A DNA stretch of 64,000 nt, taken from positions 1,178,001-1,242,000 of the forward strand of contig NZ_JAYGJQ010000002.1 in NCBI RefSeq assembly GCF_035013165.1. The letters are read 5' to 3'. Shown here one piece after another: positions 53,341-61,775 of the stretch. Positions within the stretch are counted from its first letter, which is position 1. Each line of letters begins with the position of its first letter. The notes under the pieces are model-generated. The model saw only the letters and a list, made by a program, of their open reading frames with translations. It was not told the DNA's origin and did not search any database. This DNA is from Bacteriovorax sp. PP10. GTDB taxonomy: Bacteria > Bdellovibrionota > Bacteriovoracia > Bacteriovoracales > Bacteriovoracaceae. The position numbers and the translations under genes were made by a program.

Positions 53341-54486
53341 ATGTCGAAATGGATCGTCGCTAAATTTGGTGGAAGTAGTGTTAAAGATGCCGAGGCCATG
53401 CTTCGTGTATCTAACGTGGTAGATGCAAACCCCGATATTAGAATCGTTGTTATCTCTGCCACTCAAAATACAACTAACCAGCTAGAGTTTATCGCTCGCG
53501 CCGCTTCTAGCGGCGATAGTGAGACCCTAAAATCATTGATTTTAGAACTCACTAATCGCCACACGACAATTGCAAACGAACTCTTCTCAAGTGAAGAGGT
53601 TCACTCAGAGCTAAAGTATTTGTACGATGAAGTAGAACTCATCGGAGAAACAATTTCGAATGCCCGCATGTTCACACCAAAAATTATGGACCAGCTCTAT
53701 AGTGTTGGTGAGCGCATGTCTTCGCTTTTAGTTTCTGATTTGATTCGCCTGCGTATGCCAGATCACAAGGTCACGTTACTTGATGCCAGAGATGTTATTA
53801 AAACCAATTCTGAGTTTCAAAAAGCAGAACCACAAATTGATTTGATTGCTGAAAAAACGCGCGAATTAATCTATCCGCACTTAAATAAAGACTCAATTAT
53901 CGTGACTCAAGGATTTATTGGGAAGGACCTTCTGGGCAATACAACAACCCTTGGAAGAGAAGGCTCTGATTACTCAGCAGCTCTTTTTGGAGAGGCCATT
54001 GATGCCACTTTAGTTCAAATCTGGACTGACGTTGCAGGGATCGCAAGTTCTGATCCACGTTTAGTTAAGAATGCAAAATTCATTGCGACTCTGTCGTATG
54101 ATGAAGCCACTGCGCTTGCCACTCTTGGAGCGAAAGTTTTATTCCCGACAACTCTTCTGCCAACTAAAAGAAAAGATATCCCGGTTTTCGTTGGATCAAG
54201 TATTCACCCGGAAGCAGGTGGAACAACTGTGACAAAATACCAGGATGGAAAATTCTCTTTGAAAGCAGTCACTTTCTTACAAAAGAAAGAGTACGGCATA
54301 GTTTCTTTTATCGGATGCCACTTAGATCAATCTCCCCATTTAGTTGCTGATTTACGCTCTTATTTAGGTGAGTCTTCTTTTGATTTCTACGATCTGACTT
54401 CAGTTTCAGTAAGCTTTAAAATTGTGAACTCTGACCCGACACTTGCTCTGATCAAAGCTCACGAAATTTTAGTCACTCACTACTAA
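53341..54486 (+). CDS. aspartate kinase
   Basis: The 381-residue enzyme starts WIVAKFGGSSVKDAEAMLRV, the aspartokinase phosphate-binding motif, and continues IVTQGFIGKDLLGNTTTLGREGSDYSAALFGEAIDATLVQIWTDVAGIASSDPRLV. The C-terminus (SLKAVTFLQKKEYGIVSFIG... SVSFKI) is a reduced ACT region, so the protein is shorter than the common 400-450 residues and may differ in feedback control. First step of the Lys/Met/Thr and diaminopimelate pathway. Coupled to ettA by a 9-nt gap. Its stop overlaps the convergent cpaF gene by 4 nt. Confidence 0.9.
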   Translation: MSKWIVAKFGGSSVKDAEAMLRVSNVVDANPDIRIVVISATQNTTNQLEFIARAASSGDSETLKSLILELTNRHTTIANELFSSEEVHSELKYLYDEVELIGETISNARMFTPKIMDQLYSVGERMSSLLVSDLIRLRMPDHKVTLLDARDVIKTNSEFQKAEPQIDLIAEKTRELIYPHLNKDSIIVTQGFIGKDLLGNTTTLGREGSDYSAALFGEAIDATLVQIWTDVAGIASSDPRLVKNAKFIATLSYDEATALATLGAKVLFPTTLLPTKRKDIPVFVGSSIHPEAGGTTVTKYQDGKFSLKAVTFLQKKEYGIVSFIGCHLDQSPHLVADLRSYLGESSFDFYDLTSVSVSFKIVNSDPTLALIKAHEILVTHY

Positions 54487-55580
54487 GCACTATACAATCT
54501 TTCATAAAACGGAGTCTCGGCGTCTGAGCCGATGACTCTGCATATTTCAATAATCTTTTTGTGTTCCATATGAATGACGTAGTCGACGTTCTTACAAACG
54601 AGTTTTGTCACCAGAGCAAACGAGATGTCGTTAGACTCAGAAAACAGTGAAAATAAAAGTGAGATACGAGATAAGGCATCGACCGCTGAACTGGCGTGAA
54701 TGGTGCTCATAAGCCCCTTATGGCCGGTGTTCATGGCCAGAAGGAAAGGCACCACTTCAGTTGATCTCATTTCTCCCACAATCAATCTGTCAGGACTCAT
54801 CCTGAGAGAATAAGCACAATAGTCCTTGAGTGATTTATTATTTTGTTCTTTACTGGCAAGAAAAGATGTCTGTCCTGGATGATGATTTAAAATTTCATAA
54901 GTGTCTTCCAGAACGATTAAGTGTTCTTCATCCGGGATGAGGGCCAGCAAACTTCTAAGCAATGTCGTTTTCCCCGAACCAGTTCCACCGGAAATAAGCA
55001 CGTTCTTTTTTTCAGAAATAATATTCTTTAAGATCTCAAGAGGGGATTCTTCCAGCTTAAATAAATCAATTGAAGGAGTATTGGTTGGAATGGAGCGAAG
55101 GAATGCTTTTGACTTCGCATTCGATGATGTGGAAAAGTGAATCAACGTTGCTCTTAAATTTAAATCATTTAAACGAACATTAAAACTCGAAAACGGTTCC
55201 TGAAAATTCCAGCTCACCTGATTTTTAAGAGCTAAAACTTCAAGACTCAGTTGAAAATCTTCCGCACTTAAATCTTCAAGACCAAAACTATGTTTTTCAT
55301 GCAAACCAATCACCTGAACACTTTTGTGAGAGTGAAAAATAATTTCGGTAAAAGCATTTTTCGTAAAGTTTTGAAAATAAATCTGGTGATGAACATTGTT
55401 AAACCACGATTCGAGGAAAACTGTATCACTCGAAGATGATTTTTTAATATTTAAATCCATCATGGTCGCTTCAAGAATTTCATTAAACGACACGTCGACA
55501 CTTTTAGTAATCATTCTGCGGTAATGATTCTTAAATAAAATGAGAATGTCGTGTTGATAATCAACTAATAGGTTATTCAT
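54483..55580 (-). CDS. cpaF: CpaF/TadA-type pilus assembly ATPase
   Basis: The 365-residue ATPase has Walker A ISGGTGSGKTTLLRSLLAL, Asp/His boxes (HLIVLEDTYEI, MSPDRLIVGEMRSTEVVPFLLAMNTGHKGLMSTIHASSAVDALSRI) of the secretion-ATPase superfamily. The N-terminal part is shorter and diverged from typical CpaF. It would power Flp pilus extension. It overlaps the secretin gene upstream by 8 nt and is last in the operon. Confidence 0.88.
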   Translation of the reverse strand: MNNLLVDYQHDILILFKNHYRRMITKSVDVSFNEILEATMMDLNIKKSSSSDTVFLESWFNNVHHQIYFQNFTKNAFTEIIFHSHKSVQVIGLHEKHSFGLEDLSAEDFQLSLEVLALKNQVSWNFQEPFSSFNVRLNDLNLRATLIHFSTSSNAKSKAFLRSIPTNTPSIDLFKLEESPLEILKNIISEKKNVLISGGTGSGKTTLLRSLLALIPDEEHLIVLEDTYEILNHHPGQTSFLASKEQNNKSLKDYCAYSLRMSPDRLIVGEMRSTEVVPFLLAMNTGHKGLMSTIHASSAVDALSRISLLFSLFSESNDISFALVTKLVCKNVDYVIHMEHKKIIEICRVIGSDAETPFYERLYSA

Positions 55581-57183
55581 GGTTTTTTACCTCAATAATT
55601 CCCGTAATCATTTTATAATTGTTCTGCGTACTCTTAGATTTAAACAGCTCTCCTAAAAGTGGGATGCGATTTAAAAACGGCATTTGATCCACGCCCTTGG
55701 CCTCTGTCTTAAGTGAAATCTGAAAGATCTGAGTCGGCGTACTCAAATCAATAACGATAGATGATTTTTCTTTATTTCCACTGATCGATCCATTGGTATC
55801 ATTTGAAGGTTTGGTTAATTCTGTTTCATAAGTGAGTTTGACTTTTTCTCCCATATTCTCCAGCGTAATTTTCACTCGCAATCCCGCAAACTGCCACTGA
55901 GTCTGAGTCACGTAACCATCTTTCCCTGTAGTCACATAAGGAACGTCGGCCCCGATTTGAAACTCAGCAGGACTCATCGGACGAATCAATCCCACTGGTT
56001 CAGCAAGTGTATTCATCTGAACTTTTTTCTGAGCAAGCAAAACCGCATTTTTTTCGACAATCTTATTAAGAGGGATAGTAAGTAAATCACCAAGACTCGC
56101 ACTTAACTGCTCAAGTCCCAAACGAAGTTCTTCACCATCCATTTGTTCAAGTTGAATAAGTTTTAATTTAAAAGAATAATTCGATCTGAGTTTTTGATTA
56201 TTGTGCTCAATAAAGATCACTCGGTATTTTTCGCTTAAATGTTTTTTAAGAGATTCACTCGGAGCTTCGTTGGCCGGATATAGACAAGTGAGTTCAGAAA
56301 AATGCACCTGGCATTGAAGGGAGTCTTTATAGTCGTTAAAAAAGAGCTGAAACACTTCGGCCAGGATCTCTCTTTTTAAATCACCTTTTAAAGTCGCTTC
56401 ATCCAAAATGATGTCCGCATTTTGATTCTGAATCTTTTTATACTGTAAATATTGTTTAAGTGAGGTGATTTCACCGCTGACTTGAAGATTGGGAAGACGG
56501 ACTTTTGTTTCTAAACCAAGTCCACCTAAGACTTGTGCAAGGTGTAAGAATTTCGCTTCCTGGATTTTAGAAATAACGAAGATCTGGTGCTCAACCGGTG
56601 CTGGTTGCCCTTTGGTCCAGACCAGGATTTCGCTGGCCCCAAGACTAGTCCCGCGTATTAAAAGGGTCTTATTACTTTCATTTAGCTTATATGTGAGGAC
56701 TTCTTTGTTGCCGACATTAAATCTCACCATGTCCGGGAGCTTTAAAGTCATGGACTGACCGCGGGATAATATATAGTCTTCCGCCTGAAGCGTTGCCCCA
56801 GTAAGCAGTAGATTTAAGAGGGTAAAACCAAAGATTCCTTTGACACATTGACTGGGAATCGGTAAAAAAGACAACTTAAAGTTCGTATTTTTTAAATTTG
56901 GTAAAATATTAGTGTTGATCCTGCGGTTATAGTCGCGGTTATAGAGGAGTTTTCCGATGGTTTCAAGAACATGTGTAACGTCAAACAGAAGATTAAGAAA
57001 AATGAAGAATGCTGGTGCAAAGAGAAAAGCTGCTAACAGAAACAAAGGAACTACGCCTAAGTTTGCTATCCATTTAGACGCTGCTACTGCTCCTAAAGCA
57101 ACTGCTACAAAATAGTTTAGTACTAGACCGCAACTTCGGTTGCGGTCAGCTTGCTTCGTTTTTCTCGTCTTTAAAATTTTCAT
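55573..57183 (-). CDS. cpaC: CpaC/RcpA-type secretin with N-terminal membrane extension
   Basis: In this 536-residue protein residues about 136-205 match the pilus-secretin N-domain (ILSRGQSMTLKLPDMVRFNVGNKEVLTYKLNESNKTLLIRGTSLGASEILVW). The C-terminal part is the secretin core ending in VDQMPFLNRIPLLGELFKSK. Upstream of an internal signal-like segment (FGFTLLNLLLTGATLQA, near 118-134) lies an odd N-terminal region with two hydrophobic helices (LVLNYFVAVALGAVAAS; VVPLFLLAAFLFAPAFFIFLNLLF). No good internal start exists, so the extension may be real. Forms the outer-membrane gate of the Flp pilus. Confidence 0.85.
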   Translation of the reverse strand: MKILKTRKTKQADRNRSCGLVLNYFVAVALGAVAASKWIANLGVVPLFLLAAFLFAPAFFIFLNLLFDVTHVLETIGKLLYNRDYNRRINTNILPNLKNTNFKLSFLPIPSQCVKGIFGFTLLNLLLTGATLQAEDYILSRGQSMTLKLPDMVRFNVGNKEVLTYKLNESNKTLLIRGTSLGASEILVWTKGQPAPVEHQIFVISKIQEAKFLHLAQVLGGLGLETKVRLPNLQVSGEITSLKQYLQYKKIQNQNADIILDEATLKGDLKREILAEVFQLFFNDYKDSLQCQVHFSELTCLYPANEAPSESLKKHLSEKYRVIFIEHNNQKLRSNYSFKLKLIQLEQMDGEELRLGLEQLSASLGDLLTIPLNKIVEKNAVLLAQKKVQMNTLAEPVGLIRPMSPAEFQIGADVPYVTTGKDGYVTQTQWQFAGLRVKITLENMGEKVKLTYETELTKPSNDTNGSISGNKEKSSIVIDLSTPTQIFQISLKTEAKGVDQMPFLNRIPLLGELFKSKSTQNNYKMITGIIEVKNHE

Positions 57184-57497
57184 TATCCCTCCGTCTCTAA
57201 AAAAATTCGAAACGTATTCTCAATCACAAATTTATTTATCTTCACAATGTCCATTTCACCGTTTGCTTTCAAGCATAACTGCATAATCGAATCACTTGTT
57301 TTCATGCATTCCTTGTTCACACTTCTATAAGTGATGAGCTTTCTGGGGATGTTGAATTTTTTCTGGATGATATTTAAAAGCATCTGGCCTGATTCTTCCG
57401 TCGCGAGATTTTCAATTAAAATCACGTCGCGTGAAAATGCTTTTGTTGAACAGGCGAGAACGGTGGCAATGAGCAGGCATTTAAAGTGAGACTTCAT
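57183..57497 (-). CDS. small secreted protein of the Flp operon
   Basis: The start is moved to ATG 57497 (MKSHFKCLLIATVLACSTKAFS), where AGAGGAT lies 7 nt upstream and a signal peptide begins. The 104-residue product contains a small alpha/beta part (DVILIENLATEESGQMLLNIIQKKFNIPRKLITYRSVN) and two further Cys (CMKTSDSIMQLC). No family recognised. It overlaps both neighbours (17 nt upstream, 1 nt downstream), so it belongs to the pilus operon and may assist the secretin. Confidence 0.7.
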   Translation of the reverse strand: MKSHFKCLLIATVLACSTKAFSRDVILIENLATEESGQMLLNIIQKKFNIPRKLITYRSVNKECMKTSDSIMQLCLKANGEMDIVKINKFVIENTFRIFLETEG

Positions 57498-57957
57498 ACT
57501 TTGATCCTCTTTTAATGGATTTGATTTTTTTATTTTCCACATAAGGGACAGCTATCACACCAAGTTCTGTGGCCGGGCCGACTTTCGCTATATCAGCGTT
57601 GGATATTTCAATTTTGAATTGAGTGAGCTCTCCAGAGGCCTTGATTTCTTCGTGAAGGAAAGCTTTTTCAGCAATAACTTTTTTATCTCTGGTGATTAAG
57701 GTGACCGGCGTTTCAGGATCGTTATCAGAGAGGTTTGAAACGAGTGCCTGGAGGGGAAGCGCCATCATCTGATAGTTGGGATGAAGAGTCTTGAGACTTT
57801 GTCTCTCGGCGATTTTCGCTTGCTGAGAAGGCATACACAGGACGGCGACCATTATGTTAGTAGCGAGGATGGCCCCGATAAATTTAAATTTCTCTTTCTT
57901 CTTAATGTCGTGAGACTTTTTAATTTCTTCTTTTAGATTCGAGCTTATTCCATTCAT
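57481..57957 (-). CDS. inner-membrane anchored protein, CpaB-position in the Flp operon
   Basis: ATG 57957 is preferred (AAAGGA 9 nt upstream). The 158-residue product has a basic N-terminus, one membrane helix (FKFIGAILATNIMVAVLCM) and a periplasmic beta-rich region (LPLQALVSNLSDNDPETPVTLITRDKKVIAEKAFL; TELGVIAVPYV). Placement before the secretin suits CpaB/RcpC, but no SAF domain is evident. Function unknown. Confidence 0.6.
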   Translation of the reverse strand: MNGISSNLKEEIKKSHDIKKKEKFKFIGAILATNIMVAVLCMPSQQAKIAERQSLKTLHPNYQMMALPLQALVSNLSDNDPETPVTLITRDKKVIAEKAFLHEEIKASGELTQFKIEISNADIAKVGPATELGVIAVPYVENKKIKSIKRGSKYEVSL

Positions 57958-58210
57958 TTTGATATTCCTTTTGCACAACTACATGTTCAGATACGTAGAC
58001 TTGTTGAATAGAGAAATAGGCAACAAGAAGCAAAAGAATTATTGAAATCCAGATAAGCATTTCAATTGTGAAAAACCCGCCATTGAGATTTCCTGGGTTT
58101 TGATTTTGAAGTTGGGGATGAAGGCGCCTTCGGCAGACATTTCGGCCTCCAGGCAAAATGATTTGTTCAAGCGAATGCCATCTGGTTTTTGGTAATAAGT
58201 TATTTTCCAT
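57920..58210 (-). CDS. type IV-like prepilin overlapping the upstream gene in another frame
   Basis: In this 96-residue frame NLNG-G45-FFTIE50-MLIWISIILLLLVAYFSIQQVYV has the full class-A/TadE prepilin signature: Gly before the cleavage site, Phe+1 and Glu+5, followed by a hydrophobic helix. The ATG at 58210 has GAGGA just upstream, but this is inside the 247-residue gene, giving a 172-bp out-of-frame overlap and an unusually long leader. No nearer start exists. Real start uncertain, but the prepilin core is convincing. It may be a minor pilin. Confidence 0.55.
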   Translation of the reverse strand: MENNLLPKTRWHSLEQIILPGGRNVCRRRLHPQLQNQNPGNLNGGFFTIEMLIWISIILLLLVAYFSIQQVYVSEHVVVQKEYQNEWNKLESKRRN

Positions 58211-58782
58211 TGTTCCTCTTTTAACTTTGCAGTTCCATCTAGATCCGGTGAGAGCAAGTAAGCTTTGTTGGTTTCGAAAGGCTGCTTTTGCAGATAGGGA
58301 AGAATTGAAATCTTTCCTTTGCAGTACTGGTTCGAAACCAGGCCTTTAATGTAGTAAAGATGTCTGGCATTTCGGGCGATCTTTAAAGCGTTCCATACAG
58401 CTTCGGCCTGGGCCGTTCCCACAACAGAAAATGTTGCGGCGAAAGCAGTCCTTATGGCCCAGTTGAATTTCACCATGTCGCTGAAGTAATTTTCAGTTTG
58501 GATATTGAGGTAGTGAAAGCAGAGGTAGCTGTCTTTTCTATAGCGGGCCTCTTTGAGTTCGACTTTGAATTTGAAAGCAAAAAACATTAAGAGGGCGGAG
58601 ATCATTAGAGTTAAAAGGGCGGCCATCAGAGTGATGTTGCCGCCTTTGTGAGACTTTTTTGTTTCCTCAATGAAGCTTGAGCGCTTCTCTGTAAGTTTTT
58701 TGTCGCCCCAAAGAAAAGCGTCAGCGACGCGAATGACCGACATAATAAGGAGACTAAATGTAAGGATGTAAGTCAGAATCAT
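58039..58782 (-). CDS. TadE/TadG-like membrane protein of the Flp operon
   Basis: The 247-residue protein has an N-terminal helix (ILTYILTFSLLIMSVIRV) and a second one directly after SHKGG (NITLMAALLTLMISALLMFFAF, residues 49-70), the position of the Tad pseudopilin segment. It then has a periplasmic part with three scattered Cys (YCKGK, FCLEAE, KCLSG). Placed second after the Flp pilin, so a pseudopilin or pilus-assembly accessory is likely. The exact family is not certain. Confidence 0.6.
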   Translation of the reverse strand: MILTYILTFSLLIMSVIRVADAFLWGDKKLTEKRSSFIEETKKSHKGGNITLMAALLTLMISALLMFFAFKFKVELKEARYRKDSYLCFHYLNIQTENYFSDMVKFNWAIRTAFAATFSVVGTAQAEAVWNALKIARNARHLYYIKGLVSNQYCKGKISILPYLQKQPFETNKAYLLSPDLDGTAKLKEEQWKITYYQKPDGIRLNKSFCLEAEMSAEGAFIPNFKIKTQEISMAGFSQLKCLSGFQ

Positions 58783-58787
58783 ACTGG

Positions 58788-58973
58788 TTACGTCTTGATG
58801 TTTTTAACAATTGATTCTTTCATCGTTTCGACTCTGTTCTTAATAACGTCTCCGAAACCTTTAACTGCGGTGATGCAAACGATACCGACCAGACTGGAGA
58901 TGATGACGTACTCCATGACCCCTTGGCCTTTTTGATTTTTAGTGAGTTTTGCGAATTTTTTTAGTTTTAACAT
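58788..58973 (-). CDS. flp: Flp-family pilin
   Basis: The start is ATG 58973 (AGGGGG upstream). The 61-residue protein MLKLKKFAKLTKNQKG followed by QGVMEYVIISSLVGIVC has the Flp processing motif: Gly16 before the cut, then Gln, with Glu21-Tyr22 at +5/+6. It makes the main pilus fibre. The first gene of the minus-strand Tad-like operon. A hairpin in the leader would hide its ribosome-binding site. Confidence 0.9.
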   Translation of the reverse strand: MLKLKKFAKLTKNQKGQGVMEYVIISSLVGIVCITAVKGFGDVIKNRVETMKESIVKNIKT

Positions 58974-58978
58974 TTGAT

Positions 58979-59000
58979 GCCCCCTGTGGTTGTAGGGGCA
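58979..59000 (-). promoter_or_regulatory. leader hairpin covering the Shine-Dalgarno of flp
   Basis: On the minus strand TGCCCC-N10-GGGGGCA pairs over 6 bp; the GGGG half is the ribosome-binding site of the flp gene, 7 nt before its ATG. This could act as a thermosensor-like or protein-controlled translational switch. Confidence 0.4.
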
Positions 59001-59104
59001 AATTGCAGGAGAGATGCCGTATTTTTCATTACGGAAGGTATTGAAAGTGGTATCTTGGGGTTGGGAGAGTGGTCCAAAGGATGAACTAAGGTAAAAAAAG
59101 TCCA

Positions 59105-59132
59105 TTGCAACTAGATGAGATCACGTTATAAT
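59105..59132 (+). promoter_or_regulatory. strong promoter of the SPOR gene, leaderless start
   Basis: TTGCAA, 16 nt, TATAAT ends 6 nt before ATG 59139. No Shine-Dalgarno sequence precedes that ATG, so the mRNA is probably leaderless. TTGCAA is self-complementary and might also serve a divergent flp promoter. Confidence 0.6.
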
Positions 59133-59138
59133 TTATCT

Positions 59139-59765
59139 ATGGATTCAAAAACAAAACTGTATGTCTTTGCTAAAAAAGAAGTAGCGCTTATTTTCATTTT
59201 CATGATTTTAATCGCCGTCACCTCATTTGTTTTAGGGGTGAAAATTGGAAAAAACTATTCGATGGAAATGGCGGGGATTACACCTGAAGACCAGAAGAAA
59301 GTTGTAGAGCTTTTATCTAATAAAGAAGAAGAACTCTCACGCATTAAAGCGAATCCAGAATCAAGTACAGTTGAGAGCTCAGATATCGAGCACAAACTTC
59401 AAGAAAAAATCAGTGAAGAGTTTGGTGGAGCAGGTAAGCCTGCTGCTGCGACAGATGCTCACGGTGCAAATATGAGTCACGAAGCAACTCCGGCAACAGC
59501 AGCGACAGTTAAAGATGCACTAAGTGGAAAATTCACAATTCAATTGGGAAGTCACAGAACACTTAAAGAAGCAGAAAGTTTCGCAGAAGGTTTCAGAGCA
59601 CGCGGATACAACCCCATCATTAATCAAATTGAGATTAAAGGAAAAGGGACTTGGTACCGTGTAAGTCTTGAAGCATTTAACAGTGCGGAAGAAGCAAAAG
59701 CTTACGTAGGAAGAGAGAAATCTCTTTTCGTGGGACAAGACTACACAATCATCAAAATGCCATAG
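59139..59765 (+). CDS. SPOR-domain cell-division/peptidoglycan-binding membrane protein
   Basis: ATG 59139 is chosen because the -10 box ends 6 nt upstream; an ATG at 59115 lies within the promoter. The 208-residue product has a cytoplasmic start, one membrane helix (VALIFIFMILIAVTSFVLGVKIG), an Ala/Ser-rich periplasmic linker and a C-terminal SPOR domain (GKFTIQLGSHRTLKEAESFAEGFRARGYNPIINQIEIKGKGTWYRVSL). SPOR binds denuded glycan at the septum. Followed 9 nt later by the nucleotidyltransferase gene. Confidence 0.9.
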   Translation: MDSKTKLYVFAKKEVALIFIFMILIAVTSFVLGVKIGKNYSMEMAGITPEDQKKVVELLSNKEEELSRIKANPESSTVESSDIEHKLQEKISEEFGGAGKPAAATDAHGANMSHEATPATAATVKDALSGKFTIQLGSHRTLKEAESFAEGFRARGYNPIINQIEIKGKGTWYRVSLEAFNSAEEAKAYVGREKSLFVGQDYTIIKMP

Positions 59766-59774
59766 GCCCTTATC

Positions 59775-60854
59775 ATGAAAAAAAAATCTTACGAGTTATA
59801 CGCTCTTATTATGGCCGGTGGAAAAGGCACGCGCTTTTGGCCCGAGTCTATTTCTAAAAAACCAAAACAATACTTAAGTCTTACGAGTGAGAAAAGTCTT
59901 TTAGAGGAAACTTTAGAGAGATTTGACCGCTTTATTCCTAAGGAAAAAAGATTTGTTGTAACGGTTAAAGAACAAGAGAAGCTTTGTAAGGCATCTAGTA
60001 AAGGCAAGATCAATTCAAACGGGATTATCTTTGAGCCGACTGGAAGAAACACGGCACCTTGTATTTTAATGTCGCTAGCAAGCCTTTTACAAAAAGGGTT
60101 GAGTGAAGATGATGTTATTACCATCGTTCCTTCTGACCATGTTATTTTAAATAAAAAAGGATTCCATTCAACGATTAAAAAAGCAGCTGACTTCGCTCAC
60201 AAGAATCAGCAGATCGTAACGATTGGAATTACACCGAACTTTCCTCATACGGGGTTTGGGTATATTCAAAAAGGGAAACTTCTTAATGAAGAAGCTTTCA
60301 AAGTGTCGCGCTTTAAAGAAAAGCCGCATTTTGAATTAGCGACTGAGTATGTGAAGAGTGGACAGTACTTGTGGAATGCAGGGATGTTCGTTGCTCCGAT
60401 TAGAGTTTTCTTAGAAGAGTTTGCAGAACATGCGCCTTTAATGTTTAAGCATTTTGAAGCGCTGATGGACACTGTAAAAAATCCTGTGAAATTAAAGAAA
60501 GTTTACGAGAAGCTTCCGAGTGATTCGATTGATTATGCCATCATGGAAAAATCAGATCGTATCGCGGTTATGCCAGCTAACTTTGACTGGAATGACTTAG
60601 GGTCTTGGGATGCACTTTCAACGGTTATGGAAGAGACTCACGGGAATACTGTGGTTAAATCTGACGGAGAGTTCTTCTTGAATTCTGCGGATAACGTAGT
60701 GTTTGCACCAGATAAGTTTGTTGCTCTAATCAACATGGATAAACACATTGTGGTTGTGAACGATAAAGTTGTGATGGTGGCGCCGGTTGCTGATGCTCAG
60801 GAGATTAAGAAGATCGTTGAGCATTTAAAGAAGGCGAGACCGGATCTGCTCTAG
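59775..60854 (+). CDS. manC: mannose-1-phosphate guanylyltransferase
   Basis: The 359-residue protein has the nucleotidyltransferase motifs LIMAGGKGTRFWPESISKKPKQYLSL, FEPTGRNTAPCILMSL and VPSDHV, plus NAGMFV and FDWNDLGSWDAL near the C-terminus. It makes GDP-mannose for LPS or exopolysaccharide. It has only the transferase domain; the C-terminal isomerase of bifunctional enzymes is absent. Probably cotranscribed with the SPOR gene. Confidence 0.92.
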   Translation: MKKKSYELYALIMAGGKGTRFWPESISKKPKQYLSLTSEKSLLEETLERFDRFIPKEKRFVVTVKEQEKLCKASSKGKINSNGIIFEPTGRNTAPCILMSLASLLQKGLSEDDVITIVPSDHVILNKKGFHSTIKKAADFAHKNQQIVTIGITPNFPHTGFGYIQKGKLLNEEAFKVSRFKEKPHFELATEYVKSGQYLWNAGMFVAPIRVFLEEFAEHAPLMFKHFEALMDTVKNPVKLKKVYEKLPSDSIDYAIMEKSDRIAVMPANFDWNDLGSWDALSTVMEETHGNTVVKSDGEFFLNSADNVVFAPDKFVALINMDKHIVVVNDKVVMVAPVADAQEIKKIVEHLKKARPDLL

Positions 60855-60857
60855 TTC

Positions 60858-61775
60858 ATGGAGCTTTCAAAAAAAGAATTATCATCCATCATTAATATTT
60901 TCAGTGCAAGATACAAAAGTGTTTTTAAAAAAAGCATGGCCCTTGCTGCCAAAAAAGAATTGGCCGAAAATTTAATTAAGGCACGCGAAGAAAAGTGTTT
61001 AATCACTAGTTTTTCGAAACTGGGAAAACTCAACTACTTTATTAAATTTAATAAGATTTTCATGGGAGAGTTCAAAGAATATTTTTTTGATGTTGAGAGT
61101 TGTTATTGCGTGAATTTGAGTGCAACCAGAAAGCAATTTTATAAGAAAATACAAGATGCTTCTTTAGAAATGAAAAAAACTGAAAAAGTGAAAAGAATGC
61201 TTATTCAGATAAGTTTTGATGATCCTGTCTCTAAAAAGCATTTTTCAGAAGCTGGTGAACTGACTTATTTAGAATTGGTAGGAGAGACTAAAAAAGGGCT
61301 AAAAGCGCTCGAGTCTGTTTCTTTAAAAGGGACTGGGTTACGTTTAGAAAAGTTGCAAAAAAAGGATATTAAAAAGCTGGCAAAATTTGATAGAGAGTCT
61401 CATCTGGTAGACAAAAGTAGCAGGATGAGAAAAATCTTTATGAAACCAGATGCAGAAAAAATGCTTATTAAATTTTATAATGCTCTTTTAAGAAATAAAG
61501 GATGCATTGTGGTTAAGGAAGGTAATACACCTGCAGGTTCTATTGGCTTTTTTGTGGACAAGAAAAACAAGTATGGATTAGTTGCTTCTATTTATGTGGG
61601 GAATGATTTTAAAGGTCGAGGCATAAGTAAGCTTCTCTATAAAAGCTTATTAATGGAGTTTTCTAAAAAGAAACTTGCTTATTATATTGGATCAACGACA
61701 ACACAGAATGTACTTGGGTCTGCTAAAACAATGGGAAGATTAGAATTTAAAAGCGCTTATATTTCTAAAATCTAA
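60858..61775 (+). CDS. GNAT-family N-acetyltransferase-like protein
   Basis: The 305-residue protein has a lysine-rich N-terminal half without recognisable domain and a C-terminal GNAT fold: LRLEKLQKKDIKKLAKFDRES, GSIGFFVDKKNKYGLVASIYVGNDFKGRGISKLLY with the acetyl-CoA-binding GRGI motif. The substrate is unknown. It begins 3 nt after manC and ends next to the convergent purE stop. Two-part architecture is unusual for GNATs. Confidence 0.72.
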   Translation: MELSKKELSSIINIFSARYKSVFKKSMALAAKKELAENLIKAREEKCLITSFSKLGKLNYFIKFNKIFMGEFKEYFFDVESCYCVNLSATRKQFYKKIQDASLEMKKTEKVKRMLIQISFDDPVSKKHFSEAGELTYLELVGETKKGLKALESVSLKGTGLRLEKLQKKDIKKLAKFDRESHLVDKSSRMRKIFMKPDAEKMLIKFYNALLRNKGCIVVKEGNTPAGSIGFFVDKKNKYGLVASIYVGNDFKGRGISKLLYKSLLMEFSKKKLAYYIGSTTTQNVLGSAKTMGRLEFKSAYISKI

